Assembly (NCBI GenBank): GCA_951230915.1
Contig: OX579634.1
Span: forward strand, 50,543,570 to 50,607,569
Length of the DNA: 64,000 bases
Source: Antitrichia curtipendula
Lineage: Eukaryota; Streptophyta; Bryopsida; Hypnales; Leucodontaceae
Direction of reading: 5' to 3'
Each line of letters starts with the position of its first letter. Positions within the stretch are counted from its first letter, which is position 1. The notes under the pieces were generated by a model that saw only the letters and a list, made by a program, of their open reading frames with translations, was not told the DNA's origin and did not search any database. A program made the position numbers and the translations under genes. Positions 1-11,504 of this stretch are shown piece by piece.

Positions 1-275
1 ATTTGCCACCAAAAAGACATTTAAATGGTTTCAATGAATGGATTGAATCATTGACATTTGTTGGAGTGGAAGATAGAGACGTCAATTCAACTATCATTTG
101 ACCATCTACTATGAAGACATTTTTTGATGCTAAATTAATAGAACTAATTTGTTGGTATTCAGTGGAATTGGGTGATTGAGAGATAATTTTTATAATGAAA
201 TCCATTGTCCGTTATGAATCCTCAAAAGGTATGGAACAACTCAAAGATGAGAGTTTGACCGCTCATTTTGAAAAT

Positions 276-751
276 GCAGGAATTGTATTCAATGTAGAAC
301 TTTGGACTTCATTTCGACATAGTAGAATAAAAAAATTCGAAAAACTTTGTACTAAATTTTTTTGTTAAATCAAGCTAAATTTCATCTACAAATTTTTTTT
401 TGTGATTTTAAAACTCCAAAATAAAGTTATAGACAAAATTCAGAGAGAATGTTTGAAAATGTCAAAGAAAATGTCCCTTCCAACCCCTCTTTGAATTTTG
501 TCCATAACTTTTGTTTGGAGGCTTGGAATCTCAAAAGGATTTCTGTAGATGAGATTTAACTTGATATTACAACTTTTCTTAGTTACAAGTTTTTTTAGAA
601 AAAGTTAATCTACTATGCTAAAATGAAGTCCAAAGTTCTACATTGAACACAATTCCTGCTTTTGACCTAACTAAGTTAAGCTCCTAGTAGTCCTAATTAC
701 ATATCCCATGTGGATTGACTTACCTCCTAATACCATAGTTATATAAAGATC
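276..751. repeat. Foldback (hairpin) repeat, copy 1, left end lost
   Basis: The inner parts of this stretch are inverted copies of each other around a centre near 468: a left arm beginning GCAGGAATTGTATTCAATG and a right arm ending CATTGAACACAATTCCTGC. The right arm runs about 90 bp further to 751 and matches the right end of the better copy at 5379-5954 (shared blocks TTACATATCCCA and ATAAAGA). The matching left outer arm is missing or replaced, so this copy is truncated or rearranged. There is no coding capacity. Confidence 0.7.
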
Positions 752-1009
752 TTGTCTTTTCATCAAGGTATGCACACAATAAGTGACTTCTCAATCTTTG
801 CAAAGTGATTGCCCAATAATATTAATTTAATTTGATTTGATTGTTGAATTTTTTTTTTAATTAGATTTTAAACTGTTGAAGTTTATTTGGGATTTAACTT
901 AAATATCTGGCACCAAATAGCTAAACTTGTTATGCAATTACAATGCAAATTACAATTTGGTAAAATATTTTTGTTTTTCCTACTTTTCAAATGACCGTTT
1001 TGACCTTCC

Positions 1010-1950
1010 TAGACCCCGGCCATTAACGGCCACACTTTTTAGGATTTCAATTTTCTTCTATTATATGCTATAAATTAGTCAATTGTCAAATTTTTCTTGC
1101 CATCTTAGACCCTAGCTGTCATCGGACACGCTTCTCAGGACTTAAATTTCCTTCTATTATATACTAGGAATTAGTTAAATGTTAAAATTTTCTTGCCTTT
1201 CTAGACCCCAGTCATTAATAGCCACACTTTCGGAGCTTAAATTTTCTTATATCATATGCTTGTGATTTAGTCAAATGCTAAAATTTCTTGCCTTCCTAGA
1301 TTCCAACCATTAACAACCACACTTTTTTGAGTTCCTATTTGCTTAGTACCTATTGATCAAATGCTCCAATTTATTTTGCATTCCTAATAGACAATAGGAA
1401 TAGTCACACCTTCTTCACTCCACACTTAAAGAATGGAGAATAGAGACGTGGCGGCTTAGGGTTGGCTTCATGTTGATCCTCCGTGGTAGAATATTCTTAC
1501 CTAGTTATATCTTCCACACTCCTAGTCTTCACCTCTGGAGGTGAATAATGGGAGTGGTAAAGACTTGTTCATTTAAGTATATTCTCCATCTTGCATTGTA
1601 CACCGCCTTCATGTTCATCTTACACTCCACGTCAAATGTTGGTCTTCGATTCTCCACTCTTGTTCTCTAGACAACTTTCAAGGATGTCACACCTTCTTCA
1701 CCCACTGCAGCTCACCATTGGCTCTTCCAAACCCTCACAAACTTGTCATTCTCCATTCTCCAAGTGCGGAGTGAAGATGGTGTGACTACTCCTAATCATT
1801 AACGGCCATGCTTTTGGATTCAAGTTTGCTTCCAACATAATCTTGGAATTTGATCAGATGTTGCTATTTTTTGCATTCCTAGTGCACAACCATTAACGGC
1901 CATGTTTTTTTGGAATCTCGTTTGCTTGCACCATATGCTAAGATTTTGTC
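1010..1950. repeat. Diverged ~95-bp tandem repeat, split by an insertion
   Basis: A block of the form CCTAGACCCC-CCATTAACGGCCAC followed by CTATTATATGCT recurs near 1019, 1118, 1211, 1306, 1795 and 1889, a spacing of about 93-98 bp apart from the gap at 1395-1794. The gap is filled by a separate TIR element. Units have drifted strongly, so the array is old. Confidence 0.65.
1395..1794. mobile_element. TIR element (MITE-like, ~400 bp) inside the tandem array
   Basis: The ends are inverted repeats of about 45 bp: the left end starts TAGGAATAGTCACACC and the right end finishes GGTGTGACTACTCCTA. The flanks rejoin into one normal tandem unit (GACAA + TCATTAACGGCC, against CACAACCATTAACGGCC in an uninterrupted unit), which marks the insertion limits. 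TA at both edges is compatible with a Tc1/mariner-type target site, but it could equally be part of the TIR. No transposase is encoded. Confidence 0.65.
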
Positions 1951-2394
1951 AATTATCGGACATCATACCAGAGATGTTGACTCAAAAGGATCCACAAGCA
2001 CAAAGCTTAGATGTTGCATTGCAACCTCTTTCTCAAGATCAACTAGAATACAATTGCATGGCTTTCTAAAGAGGGGAATATTGAATACTTCTTCTTGTCT
2101 TGAGCACTTGAGACATCAACCGACAACAAAATCAAAAATCAATATTTATTTATAATATGATTTATTTGTTGGTTGTCAAGTTGTTTATCAAAGAATGATT
2201 TCATGAATCTAGTTGTACACTTTGTTACTAATGGTTACATAGAAGGAAATGGAATTTTTATCTGGCCTTGGAGAACAATGAAGGGAAGACAATTGGTGTC
2301 ATTGATGATATTATTAAATCATAGAATGTCAATTGGGTGTAAACAAATGTTGCATTTCAAAATGAACTGAAAAATGTTGAAGATCTAAAAGTCT

Positions 2395-3055
2395 TCTTTG
2401 ACAAGATGTTAATGGTGGGGGATGGCAACCACCCTTTTGCAAGCATTGTTGTCTGTTATCAACCAAGATCATGCAGACGAATTCATGTAGCATTGTGCTA
2501 TTGAAAGTATTGTTTTAGAATTCAAGGGAGACATTGCAATTATGTTGGTAGTATTTCATGAAGTCAATTGGTAATTCCTTTAATTTCTTTATCAGTTTTC
2601 ATTTTGTTTAATTTAATAGTCTCTAAAGTTTGTTTGATTATGATCTTGCTAAAGTTATAAGAAGTTCAATCAAAAAACTTGGTTCACTTTGACTATTGAG
2701 TCTCTAAATGGAGTCTTATGCCATGTTCATTTCATATTATTTTTCAATTTTTAGGTCTTCCCTTTGTTCTTGTTGTTAATTTGAATTAACATATTTTTGC
2801 TCTACTATGAATAACATTTGTCATTAAGAGCAATAATGATTATTTTTATAAACCATTCACTTCTTACAACAAGAATTTGTTGAAGGTAGATTTTCATTCA
2901 AAATTGAAAAAGAAGCTTTCCATTATAGATCCTAAGTACACCATGACCTTTTTAGAGTATTGCTATGAAATTCATGATGAAAGTCTAGAGATGATTAAAG
3001 AGAAACTTTGGATGTCGGCAATTTTAACAATAGACACTTTTTTGAAGATTCATTA
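2395..3055 (+). pseudogene. Degenerate coding remnant, family not recognised
   Basis: Two stretches translate into protein-like sequence but are broken by stops and frame changes. About 2410-2570 gives segments such as SVINQDHADEFM and ESIVLEFKGDIAIMLVVFHE; about 2865-3045 gives KLSIIDPKYTMTFLEYCYEI and DESLEMIKEKLWMSAI. The part between them (about 2570-2860) is T-rich, has GT near its start, and could be an old intron. I do not recognise the family. It may be a decayed gene or a transposon gene. Confidence 0.25.
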
Positions 3056-4132
3056 GGGGATAATACATTTATTTGGTGTATAATAAATTATTAATATATT
3101 TATTTTAAATATTTAGTATCTAAGATATTTTTGTTTTTATTTAAAAGCATAGTTACAAAAGTAAAATAAAATAGGTGGACTATTTTTATCATTTGAATTT
3201 ACATGAAGGCGCATGATGAAGAGTACATTGATCATTTAATCATTCAAAAGCATTGTTCATAATTTAGTGCTTATAATGTTACAACCTTTTCTTGTCATCA
3301 TATTTTTGTCTATCTTTTTGGCCTACTTTTATTGCTCCTTCTATTTTAGACTTCATAAACGTTACCCCTATAATGGTGTTATGATGAATTGCAGTTTTAC
3401 ATTTATGTGCTTCATAGTGAGACATCGTAAACCACTACATCTATTTTCATCGTGTGTTTGTTTACACGCACTATATATTTTGACTATATCTCAATTTTTG
3501 AAAATATATAAGTTCAATTTTTTGATACAAAATTGCATAGCGACATTCATTTAAATTATTTGTTGGTTGACACAAATGTATGGAGCACATTGGCCTAAAC
3601 CTAAGAATTGTTTGTTTTTCAATCATTATGGTCGTGAACTTGGGAGTGATACTTTTCCTTGGTATCACATCCTCCTCTTCCAACTTTACTAAGGTAAAAC
3701 AACCCATCATGGTTAGAATTGCTAATTTGCCCTCATGTCATGGCTGATTTTTTTTTTATAAATTTTCCCACATACAAACAAGTGTGAGAAATAGCAAGAG
3801 CAATTGAAATTATATTTTTTCAGCAAAGTATGAATTCATTATGATTTTTTAAAGTGTTCTACCCAAAAGAGTCTATAGACTACTCCAAAACCAACATGTA
3901 ACCATATCCATAATGCTCACATTAATCTTCTAAAGCACACAATATTTTCTAACGTGGAAGGCCTTGAAAAGTCACTTCCTATATTGATTTACATTGAAAT
4001 AGCTTGACGTTCCTAATGAAGTTACTAATTATTCCATTAGTGTTAGGTAAGACAATGATTGAGGCCCAAAATCTCATAAACTGAGAAAAGCTATCGTAGG
4101 ATCATTCTTTTAGGTGTCTACTAGCGGTTGGC

Positions 4133-4770
4133 GCTTGCTATGCTACGCATTCATCATTAGAATTTTATTAGAATTTTTATATATTAGATAAAATGCAGAA
4201 CAAAAATTTCAATAAATCTTCAAATAAAAACTACGAAAATCTTTGTATAATTTTGTTTATAAGTAATCATATATTGAAATGTACAATAGAAATTTATTGA
4301 ATGATGAATGAAATATATGCAATGGTGAATACTGTAAAAGATACACATTTATTGTAATGCATTCAAAAATTGCCTCAATTGTTACGAACAATGGCAACCC
4401 CAAAACTTGGTGAATTGAAAAGAAAAACTTGTAAATTTCAAAAACTTCATGAACAAGTTAATTGCTGTGAAATCCAAAATCGCTTCAATTGAATAAATTT
4501 CTCAAATCATTTGGTAGTAGCAATAGAATTTTGAAATCATAAAAGCTGTAAAAGTGATATTACAGAGGTGATTGCAAACTACTACTCTATTTCTATAATA
4601 TAACATTGTGTGAAAATATTTTTTTTATGTATGCATGATTGAAAATATTTTTACAAAATATTAAAATTAATTATTTCAAAGACTTATTGAAATCATTATC
4701 ATGCATTCTATTCAAATATATCAAAATTTTACTAATATGTGGTACAATGAATGCGTAGCATAGCAAGCAT
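4133..4770. mobile_element. TIR element, ~640 bp, no coding capacity
   Basis: The two ends are a near-perfect inverted repeat of about 22 bp with core GCTTGCTATGCTACGCATTC (left at 4133-4155, its reverse complement at 4748-4770). The interior is AT-rich and lacks an open frame. This fits a non-autonomous DNA transposon; target duplication and superfamily are not clear. Confidence 0.6.
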
Positions 4771-5080
4771 GAGCCCCTATTATTAATGGTAGCATTTGTG
4801 ATATTACAGAGGGAGTTATGATTTTAGTAGTATGATAATGGGTCATTGGGCTGTTTTACCTTATGTGTTTGCATTTCCACTCAAACCACATGTCACGTTG
4901 TAAGAACCTTCTGGAATCTGCTTGGTGCCTTGGTTGTGTTCAAATTACCTCTACTGCACAATCCAACAAGAAATAACTTACACATTACATCACTTATTAG
5001 GAAGGACCACTAAAAGCCCATGAACATAACATTCATGATCTGTGAGAGCAGCTGCCTTGCCTCCTTGCCTCTGACGGAAT

Positions 5081-5142
5081 GATGTGGTACATTCCACATC
5101 ATTTCATCCAAAAGGATGAAATGGTGTGGAATATTCCACACC
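5081..5142. repeat. Nested palindrome (hairpin of two dyads)
   Basis: Two arms separated by about four A residues pair with each other through GATGAAAT. Each arm is itself a dyad. The right one, GGTGTGGAATATTCCACACC (5123-5142), is a perfect 20-bp palindrome. The left, GATGTGGTACATTCCACATC, is a drifted copy. The DNA can therefore fold as one hairpin or as two side by side. Confidence 0.7.
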
Positions 5143-5378
5143 CCCAATTAGCTAATAAGCCACGCGTCAATAATGTCAGAGTTCTGCTCAATGCCAAGGT
5201 CATGACTGCACAATCGGGTTACTGGGAAATTGAACACCTTCAATTTAAACAGTACACAAAAAAATTGCTTTAAACAAATGACAATCAATTCATGGAGGTC
5301 GATAATTTCAATGTTTTATTTCCCTCACATCGCTTTGTAAGCCATTCATGTTTTGCGTCCTGAAATTAGAAGACAATT

Positions 5379-5954
5379 CTTTATGTACATATGGGGTGGT
5401 AGGAGGTAGAACAACCCATGTGGGATATGTAGTTTAGAGTTTGTAATTTCTCAACCGCTCATAGTTAAGTCTAAAGTAGGAATTGTGTTAAAACTACAAT
5501 TTTAGACCTCATTTAGGCATAGTAAAATAACTTTTTTCAAAATACTTTGAACTAGAATAAGTTGTAGAATCAAGTTAAATTTCATCTCCAAAAATCCATT
5601 TGAGATTTAGATCTTCCACTCAAAAGTTATAGACAAATTTCATAGAGGGGTTTGAACGGATTTCTTTTTGACATTTTCATACATCCTCTCTGAAATTTGT
5701 CCATAACTTTTGAGTGGAAGATCTAAATCTCAAACGGATTTTTGGAGATGAAACCTATCTTGATTTCCCAACTTTTTTTAATCCAATTTTTTTTGAAAAA
5801 AGGTACTCCACTATGCCTAAATGAGTTCTGAAATTATAATTTTAACACAATTCCTACTTTAGACTTAACTATGAGCGGTTGAGAAATTACAAACTCTAAA
5901 TTACATATCCCACATGGGTTGTTTTATATCCTACCACCCCAAGTGTACATAAAG
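5379..5954. repeat. Full-length foldback repeat, 576 bp hairpin
   Basis: Nearly the whole element is one inverted repeat centred at about 5667. The outer ends are CTTTATGTACA and TGTACATAAAG. Inner arms share long blocks such as ACCCATGTGGGATATGTA and ATAACTTTTGAGTGGAAGAT with their reverse complements on the other side. No frame is open. It is of the same family as 276-751. A transcript would form a hairpin stem of over 250 bp, typical of foldback elements and a possible small-RNA source. Confidence 0.8.
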
Positions 5955-6611
5955 AGCTTCTCTTATCAACAAAAAAATTGAAATAAGTTATTGATGGCGA
6001 ATGGTTAGATTTCACTGGTATAGTACTCAATAAATTCTTTGGGTTTGGACAAACCATCTATCTCTATGATTATTTGTTTGTATATTTTGTCCTACAATTA
6101 GCCAAAAAAATAGATCGCACCATAAATGTACTGCGATTGTCTCGGTCCTGAAGCTTACATTAATAATATGTGGATGCATTTCGTGGATGAAGACTTCAGA
6201 GAGGCAAAGGCAGCCTCTCTGAAAGCTCTTGAATGTTATGAAGAGTAGGCCAGGATACATTAAATGGTCAGTTACTTAGAAGGTCTCTCACCCAAAGCTT
6301 TGCAAAAATTTAAAAAGTTATATTTGTGTTAGACTATTATGTTGACTTGGGAAGAATTTTTGTCCATTTGATTATATGGAATTTGTGGATTGAAAGATTA
6401 TAATGTTTGAAGCGAGATTTATTTATTTATATTTTCATTCTTGCAAAATATCGTTAGTAGATTTTATGCCCTCTGTAGTAAATTTTTTTCTCTTGATGAA
6501 CTTGTGTCTCTCCATCATTGAGTTTTAAATCTTGTCAGGTACAATCTTGCAAAATTCAAAAGCAAAACATAGAGTGTAGTTTACTTTAAATCACCCTATA
6601 ATGCAAAGAGG

Positions 6612-7556
6612 TTAATCCCTAAAGGACCAAACACTGTTTATGACAACATAGCAATTTTGGATAGCTCAGTACGATCGGAGTTTTGTTTTGTATTCTTTGA
6701 AATTTTTACACAAGATGTGCCCAAGGAGTAGCTTCAAGGCCCAACAATTTTCATAAATTTTGACTACATGGTTAAAAAGTTATTGCATGATGTGTCATTT
6801 TCATTGGTCAACGAGTAGCCCGGGTAGTCAAAAAAAATTCTTTAAAAATCATTTAAAAAGTAAATAAAAATTTGAAGCTGGTTCTTTAGATTTATATATA
6901 CATGGAAAGCTTTGAATCATTCCATTTTGATTAATGAGATGAAAGTTATGAGGAGTTTTAGTTTGAGGGTAGTTATGAAATCTCTACTCTAAGATAAACT
7001 TTGAAGTCCTTTTTTTTAACTAGATTTTCAATATTTTTGAAAAAAATTTAAAAATATTGGGTGTACATTGTTTATTACAGCATTACAACCATTGGGATTG
7101 GCATTTTTCAATTTCATATTTGAATTCTTAACAATTTAGTGTTTTGATCATTCTCTACCTCTTTCTACTTACTATTTTTTTTCTATATGTTTTACAATTC
7201 CAAATTATCTGAAAATTTTCAAGCATGTAGCAAACTTGCCTTGAAGAATGAATCCAAAGAGTAACCACCATTTTGTACATATTTTCATACCAATGTGACC
7301 TTGTGAAGTGCACCTACCCTGATTTTTGCAGGGACAAAAAAAAGATTTTTGTCAATTCAAACGCTATTATCTTGCAATCCACACAGTGGAAATTTCTGAA
7401 AATTTTCCTACAACTTCTCAAACTAATTTAATACACGATCCTATGGTTATATTTTTTCAAAAATGTTCTTTTCAAAAATTTGGTACTTGTATTAGAAATA
7501 GCAGCTTTAGTGTGGTTTTGGTGAAAACATATTGGTCTCTGACCTTTAGGAGTTAA
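6612..7556. mobile_element. TTAA-bounded TIR element, 945 bp (copy A)
   Basis: Starts TTAA-TCCCTAAAGGACC and ends CCTTTAGGAG-TTAA, so a ~10-bp inverted end (consensus CCCCTAAAGG) lies directly inside a TTAA on each side. It aligns along its length with 39728-40670 (shared blocks include CATGATGTGTCATTTTCATTG and TTACAGCATTACA). TTAA flanks with ends beginning CCC are the structural hallmark of piggyBac elements. There is no transposase frame, so it would be non-autonomous. Confidence 0.7.
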
Positions 7557-7949
7557 AGTGAACCGGCAATATACTAGTCATTTTTTGATGCTATCTTGTG
7601 TAGTGAGAATTTTTTTGATTTGCAAGCCAAATGGTAAAAGTTAGAGACAAACATTTTGAATATATAGAATTTTTTTTAAGAACTTTGACATCATAGATTT
7701 CAAGATCATAGCATTTGTAGCTAGAAGAAATATTTATTTTCAAACTTATCTAGCAAGGGTACTAGCAGCGTTCCAGGAAGTGGCTAAAATTTGCTTGTGT
7801 TCTACCTGAAGTTTTGTTGCGCTAAAAGTCCTTAAGAAAATTCAGAGTTTTTTTTGAAAATTGAGCAATTTTGCCAACAACGTGAGCTGGAGGATGCAAA
7901 AGTGTGTTTTCATTGATGTAAAAAGTAGCAGTCATCCCCTGCATGCGAT

Positions 7950-8786
7950 TCTTAGGGTTAGCATGTTCTCACTTGCAGCCGTTGGATTTTCGCGATTTTG
8001 CTACATCCTAGCCGTTCACTTCGCGCTCATCCCCTCCATCAGCTGCCGGGGTTTAGCAGCGTGTTGGGTTGGAAGTCCTGAGGTTTAGCGCCGCTGCAGC
8101 TAACGCCTACATTAGGTTTTAGCATTTTAGGGATTCTTGGATTAGTTCTTCCGCTGCTTGGCTGGTTTGGTGATTTGATTTGTGGGCTCCGATTTGTGCC
8201 GCGTAGAGTGGCGCATTGAATTTGGATGCAGACTTGGATTCTCTTCTGGCCTGCGCTGCGCCGCTGCGGCAGCTTTGAATTTGAGTCGCCGTTTCTTTGA
8301 ATTTGGGACTTGGCATCGCCACTCCTTCTTGTGGTGAAGATTTGTGAGACGTTGTTCTCGCGCCATCACTCTGGCAGGGAAATGGAGGCGGCCTGGAATC
8401 CAAAGATTGAGTGCAATTTTGAACCTCGAATTGGGGAATGTGCAATTGTGCATTGGCAAATGGCGAATTGGCGACTTGGCAGGCTGCTGGCGCCTGGCAA
8501 TTGTGGCGCGTGAGTCAGGTGATCAGGTCACTAACTCACTACGGAACGCTGGTAGCAGCGGTTCGATATGCAATTGCTTAAGAAGGGGTCTTTAGATCAT
8601 TGCCAATCACAATTTACCGCAAACCACTATTGAGTCTCTGTAATTCAGTCAATGCACTTGAGTGAGCGCTTTGCATCTTGCAGATTTCTTCTTCCGCCAA
8701 TTTCTATTTCAGTTTGGGCTTGGATTTTGCTGTCTGGGTGTTGGGGTGGAGGGTGTGCGACACTGTGCATTTAGGGTTCGTCCTCT
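7950..8786 (+). other. GC-richer leader of the hAT-like pseudogene
   Basis: G+C rises compared with the DNA to the left. Several overlapping open frames on both strands are incidental products of this composition and match nothing I know. The stretch runs directly into the ATG of the hAT-like frame at 8787 and most likely contains its former promoter and 5' leader. Confidence 0.35.
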
Positions 8787-11504
8787 ATGGCGCCGAAGTT
8801 GAAGCTGCCGGAGAATTTTCGTGTGAGGACGTTCGGATCGTCCCGAAATTCCCATGGCTTGGGGAAGTACCTGCCGGGAGGGCCACTTGCTGCGTCGACA
8901 GAGGTCACACACATCTCGGAGACGAGGCTGACGGACTCCGTAGTTGCACCCCGCCTTCCGTCATTGTCGGAGGTGACAGTGGTGTTTCCGGAGCGTGAAG
9001 ATCCAGTACATGACGAGAAAGAGGCTGTGAAGTCCCGGAAGAAAAGGAAAATTGCCCCCAGTACCGTTACGAGAAGGTGGCAGGAAGTTTGGGCGTGCAA
9101 GTTCACGTGGGCCGAAGGGGTGTTCGATGCAGCTGGCAACCTCACCGGAATCGTCTGCAAGAGCTGCAGCAGCGTGAGCGGCTGGCGGAAAATGCTTGTC
9201 CCGAAGGGTGACAACTTGGAGAAACACGAAGGGAAGCGTGTCTGCAAATTTGACGGCGAGCCTGAGGTACATTCCAAAAAAGGAGACATCTACGTGAAAC
9301 GCGATTGCAAGCATCTACAGTTCCAGAAGGTGTGGGCGGGGCGGCAGTTGGCAGGGTCTGTGGCGGACCAGCTGCGGGCTGGCTTAGATGGCCAAGCGGC
9401 CAGAAAGGGAGTACAACTCTCCACTCTGTTTCAGATTCTTGCTTCAGGCCGGCCCATGTGTGATTATGAACAGGAGCAGTACCTTTTACGACATTTGAAG
9501 CTTTAAAATGTGCCTAGGAAGCATTGGTCCGAAACATCTGGGTGGGAGCTAAGTGAACACTTACATGCTTGTGTTATGTCTGCTTTGAAGTTGGTGGTGC
9601 AGTCCGCAAGGTTTGTGTCAATCAGCGCAAATGAGGTAACAACGATCGACAATACTCAATGGATTGGTGTACATGTTTATGTTGTGAGTGCGTGGGAGAG
9701 GGTGCCGCACCTCCTTCATTTGTCATGCGTTTCTGACTGTGGCACTGCAGATCATTTAACGGAGGTGATCATGTAGGCCTTATCCGGCGAGGGGGGGCTG
9801 TCACGAGAAGAAATCGCTGATAAAGTTGTTTCTTTTGGGGCTGACGGTGTCTCGACTTTTCAGGGGCCTAAAAACAGTGTTTCTATCCAGATCAGGGAAA
9901 AGTGGGCTCCGTTCTGCCTTGGTGCAAGCTGTGCTAGTCACCGCATCAATTTGGTGGTTGAAACTCTTTCGAATTACCCTATGGTTTCTCGGTTGGAGTC
10001 TCTCTGCTAGGCCTTGTACTCTTATTTTTGCCGCAGTCACAAAAGACACTCTGAGCTACAGAAACTGGCCGATCTCATGGAAACTAAGGGTAACAAGATG
10101 TTGAGGAACGTGGAGACTCGGTGGATTTCCATGCGCAGCCCAGCCCAAAGAATCATGTCCGAATACAAGTCCCTTTTGGTGAAAATGAGACTTGATATGT
10201 CCTCGTCTACTGGTTCAAAGGCCAATGCGTCAGCAACTTCTAATTTTGACTACTTGGCCGACATTGAGGTTCTGTTGTCTCTTTCGTGCTTCATTCCGAT
10301 GCTGAACGCTGTGCATTGCTTGAAAAAGCTCTCACAATCGCGTGATGTGTTCATTTGTGACTTTCTTCAGTCCATTAAGGTGTGCCAGTCCGATTTGGCG
10401 CGCATGTTTGTGGATGAAACTACAGCTTTCAACACACCAGAATTCAAACATTACCAAGAGCTTATTGCTCTCAGTTGCTCCAAAATACCTATGGAGTGGA
10501 GACGTATGCCCGATGAAAGCAGTCCTGCACACCTAGTATTTAACTTTGGGTGCACAACCGTGTTTGCCCGTTGCCATTGTAAAGTTACGGCCGAGCATTT
10601 GTTCGTGACGGAAGAGAGTCTGGGCACACAAGCTAACATACAACGGCAGTTTGCTGGTATGCTTCTTCCCATAGCCTTCATTTCTTATTTACCATTTTTT
10701 TTTTTAATTTTTTTTTTCTTTCCACTTTATATTTTTTTGGTTGGATGTTGTGGTTACAAGCAGGACTCCAGCTGCTATGCTGGAACGAGGTCACAACATT
10801 ACCATTTTTTTTTGTGAGAGTTGTTTGCTTGCTCCTGGTTTGATGAGCATCCGTTTTCACTGTTTTCTGCTCCTCTGTTGCCAAAGATCGCCTAGTCGCT
10901 GTCGAACGAGCTGGACAGGCGTTTTCCACAGCAGGACTTGCTTGATTCTTTCGACATTATATACCTGCAGTACTAGCAGCAGCCGAGAGCAGATGAAAGT
11001 TTTGCGCACCATCTTTCAGTGCTCAAGAGTTTTTATTCTCACCCAAAAGTCTTGAATGCAGGCATGCCTTTATGTGAGGGCGGACCGAGCTATACTTCTC
11101 CGGAAATGCTTTCTGGCTCCAACTTAGACAACCAGCAAGGATTGTTTAAAATCACAATGAAGGCGAACAGTGATGCTGCCTGTGCTTCAGCTTCACGTGT
11201 GAACCCTGTGATTCAGCTTTGGCGGACCTTGTCGCAGTCACGACACCTTCTGAAGTTGATCTCAGAATATTTCAAGCTCGCCGAAATTGGGTGCTGCCTC
11301 GTGTTAGGTTCGGTGGAGGACGAGCGGTGCTTTTCAACCTTGAAATTTCTTAAATCTTGTCAAAGGAATCACTTAGGCAAGCACTTGCCGTTGGTAGTCC
11401 GCATGTTTGGGCAGAAGTACTACACGTTGGAGAATTTTCCTTACAATGACGCTCTTGAGTCTTGGAAAAACGCTGTGAAGGTGGGCCGACATGGTGATGT
11501 GTAA
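8787..11504 (+). pseudogene. hAT-transposase-derived gene (ZNF862/KIAA1586-like), inactivated
   Basis: One reading frame (frame 3) can be followed through almost the whole locus. The N-terminal 239 codons (8787-9506) hold a basic region (KSRKKRKIAP) and a Cys/His-rich segment (VCKSCSSVSGW, LEKHEGKRVC), probably a zinc finger. The middle has transposase-core-like text (SANEVTTIDNTQWIGVHVYV, NVETRWISMRSP). The C-terminus has the hAT dimerisation region (GSVEDERCFSTLKFLKS, then VRMFGQ). In-frame stops lie at 9504 (TAA), 9774, 10008, 10893 and 10974 (all TAG). A T-rich segment, about 10657-10763, has GT and AG borders and may be an intron; the frame just after it is unclear. The family is known as domesticated or repetitive hAT-like genes in plants and animals. 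With at least five stops it cannot make a full protein here. Confidence 0.8.

Larger units (their letters stand above)
1..8786. other. AT-rich gene-poor region with repeats
   Basis: No intact gene was recognised here. The open frames are short and unsupported. The region holds two related foldback repeats, a 95-bp tandem array split by a TIR element, a degenerate coding remnant, a 0.64 kb TIR element and a 0.95 kb TTAA-bounded element, all listed separately. From about 7950 the base composition becomes richer in G and C; that part probably belongs to the leader of the hAT-like pseudogene that follows. Confidence 0.6.

Noticed and set aside
8119..8998. Several overlapping open frames on both strands upstream of and across the start of the hAT-like frame (for example 8119-8445 minus and 8771-9289 minus)
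   Set aside because: They are antisense or shifted shadows in GC-richer DNA with few A/T stops and have no recognisable domain.
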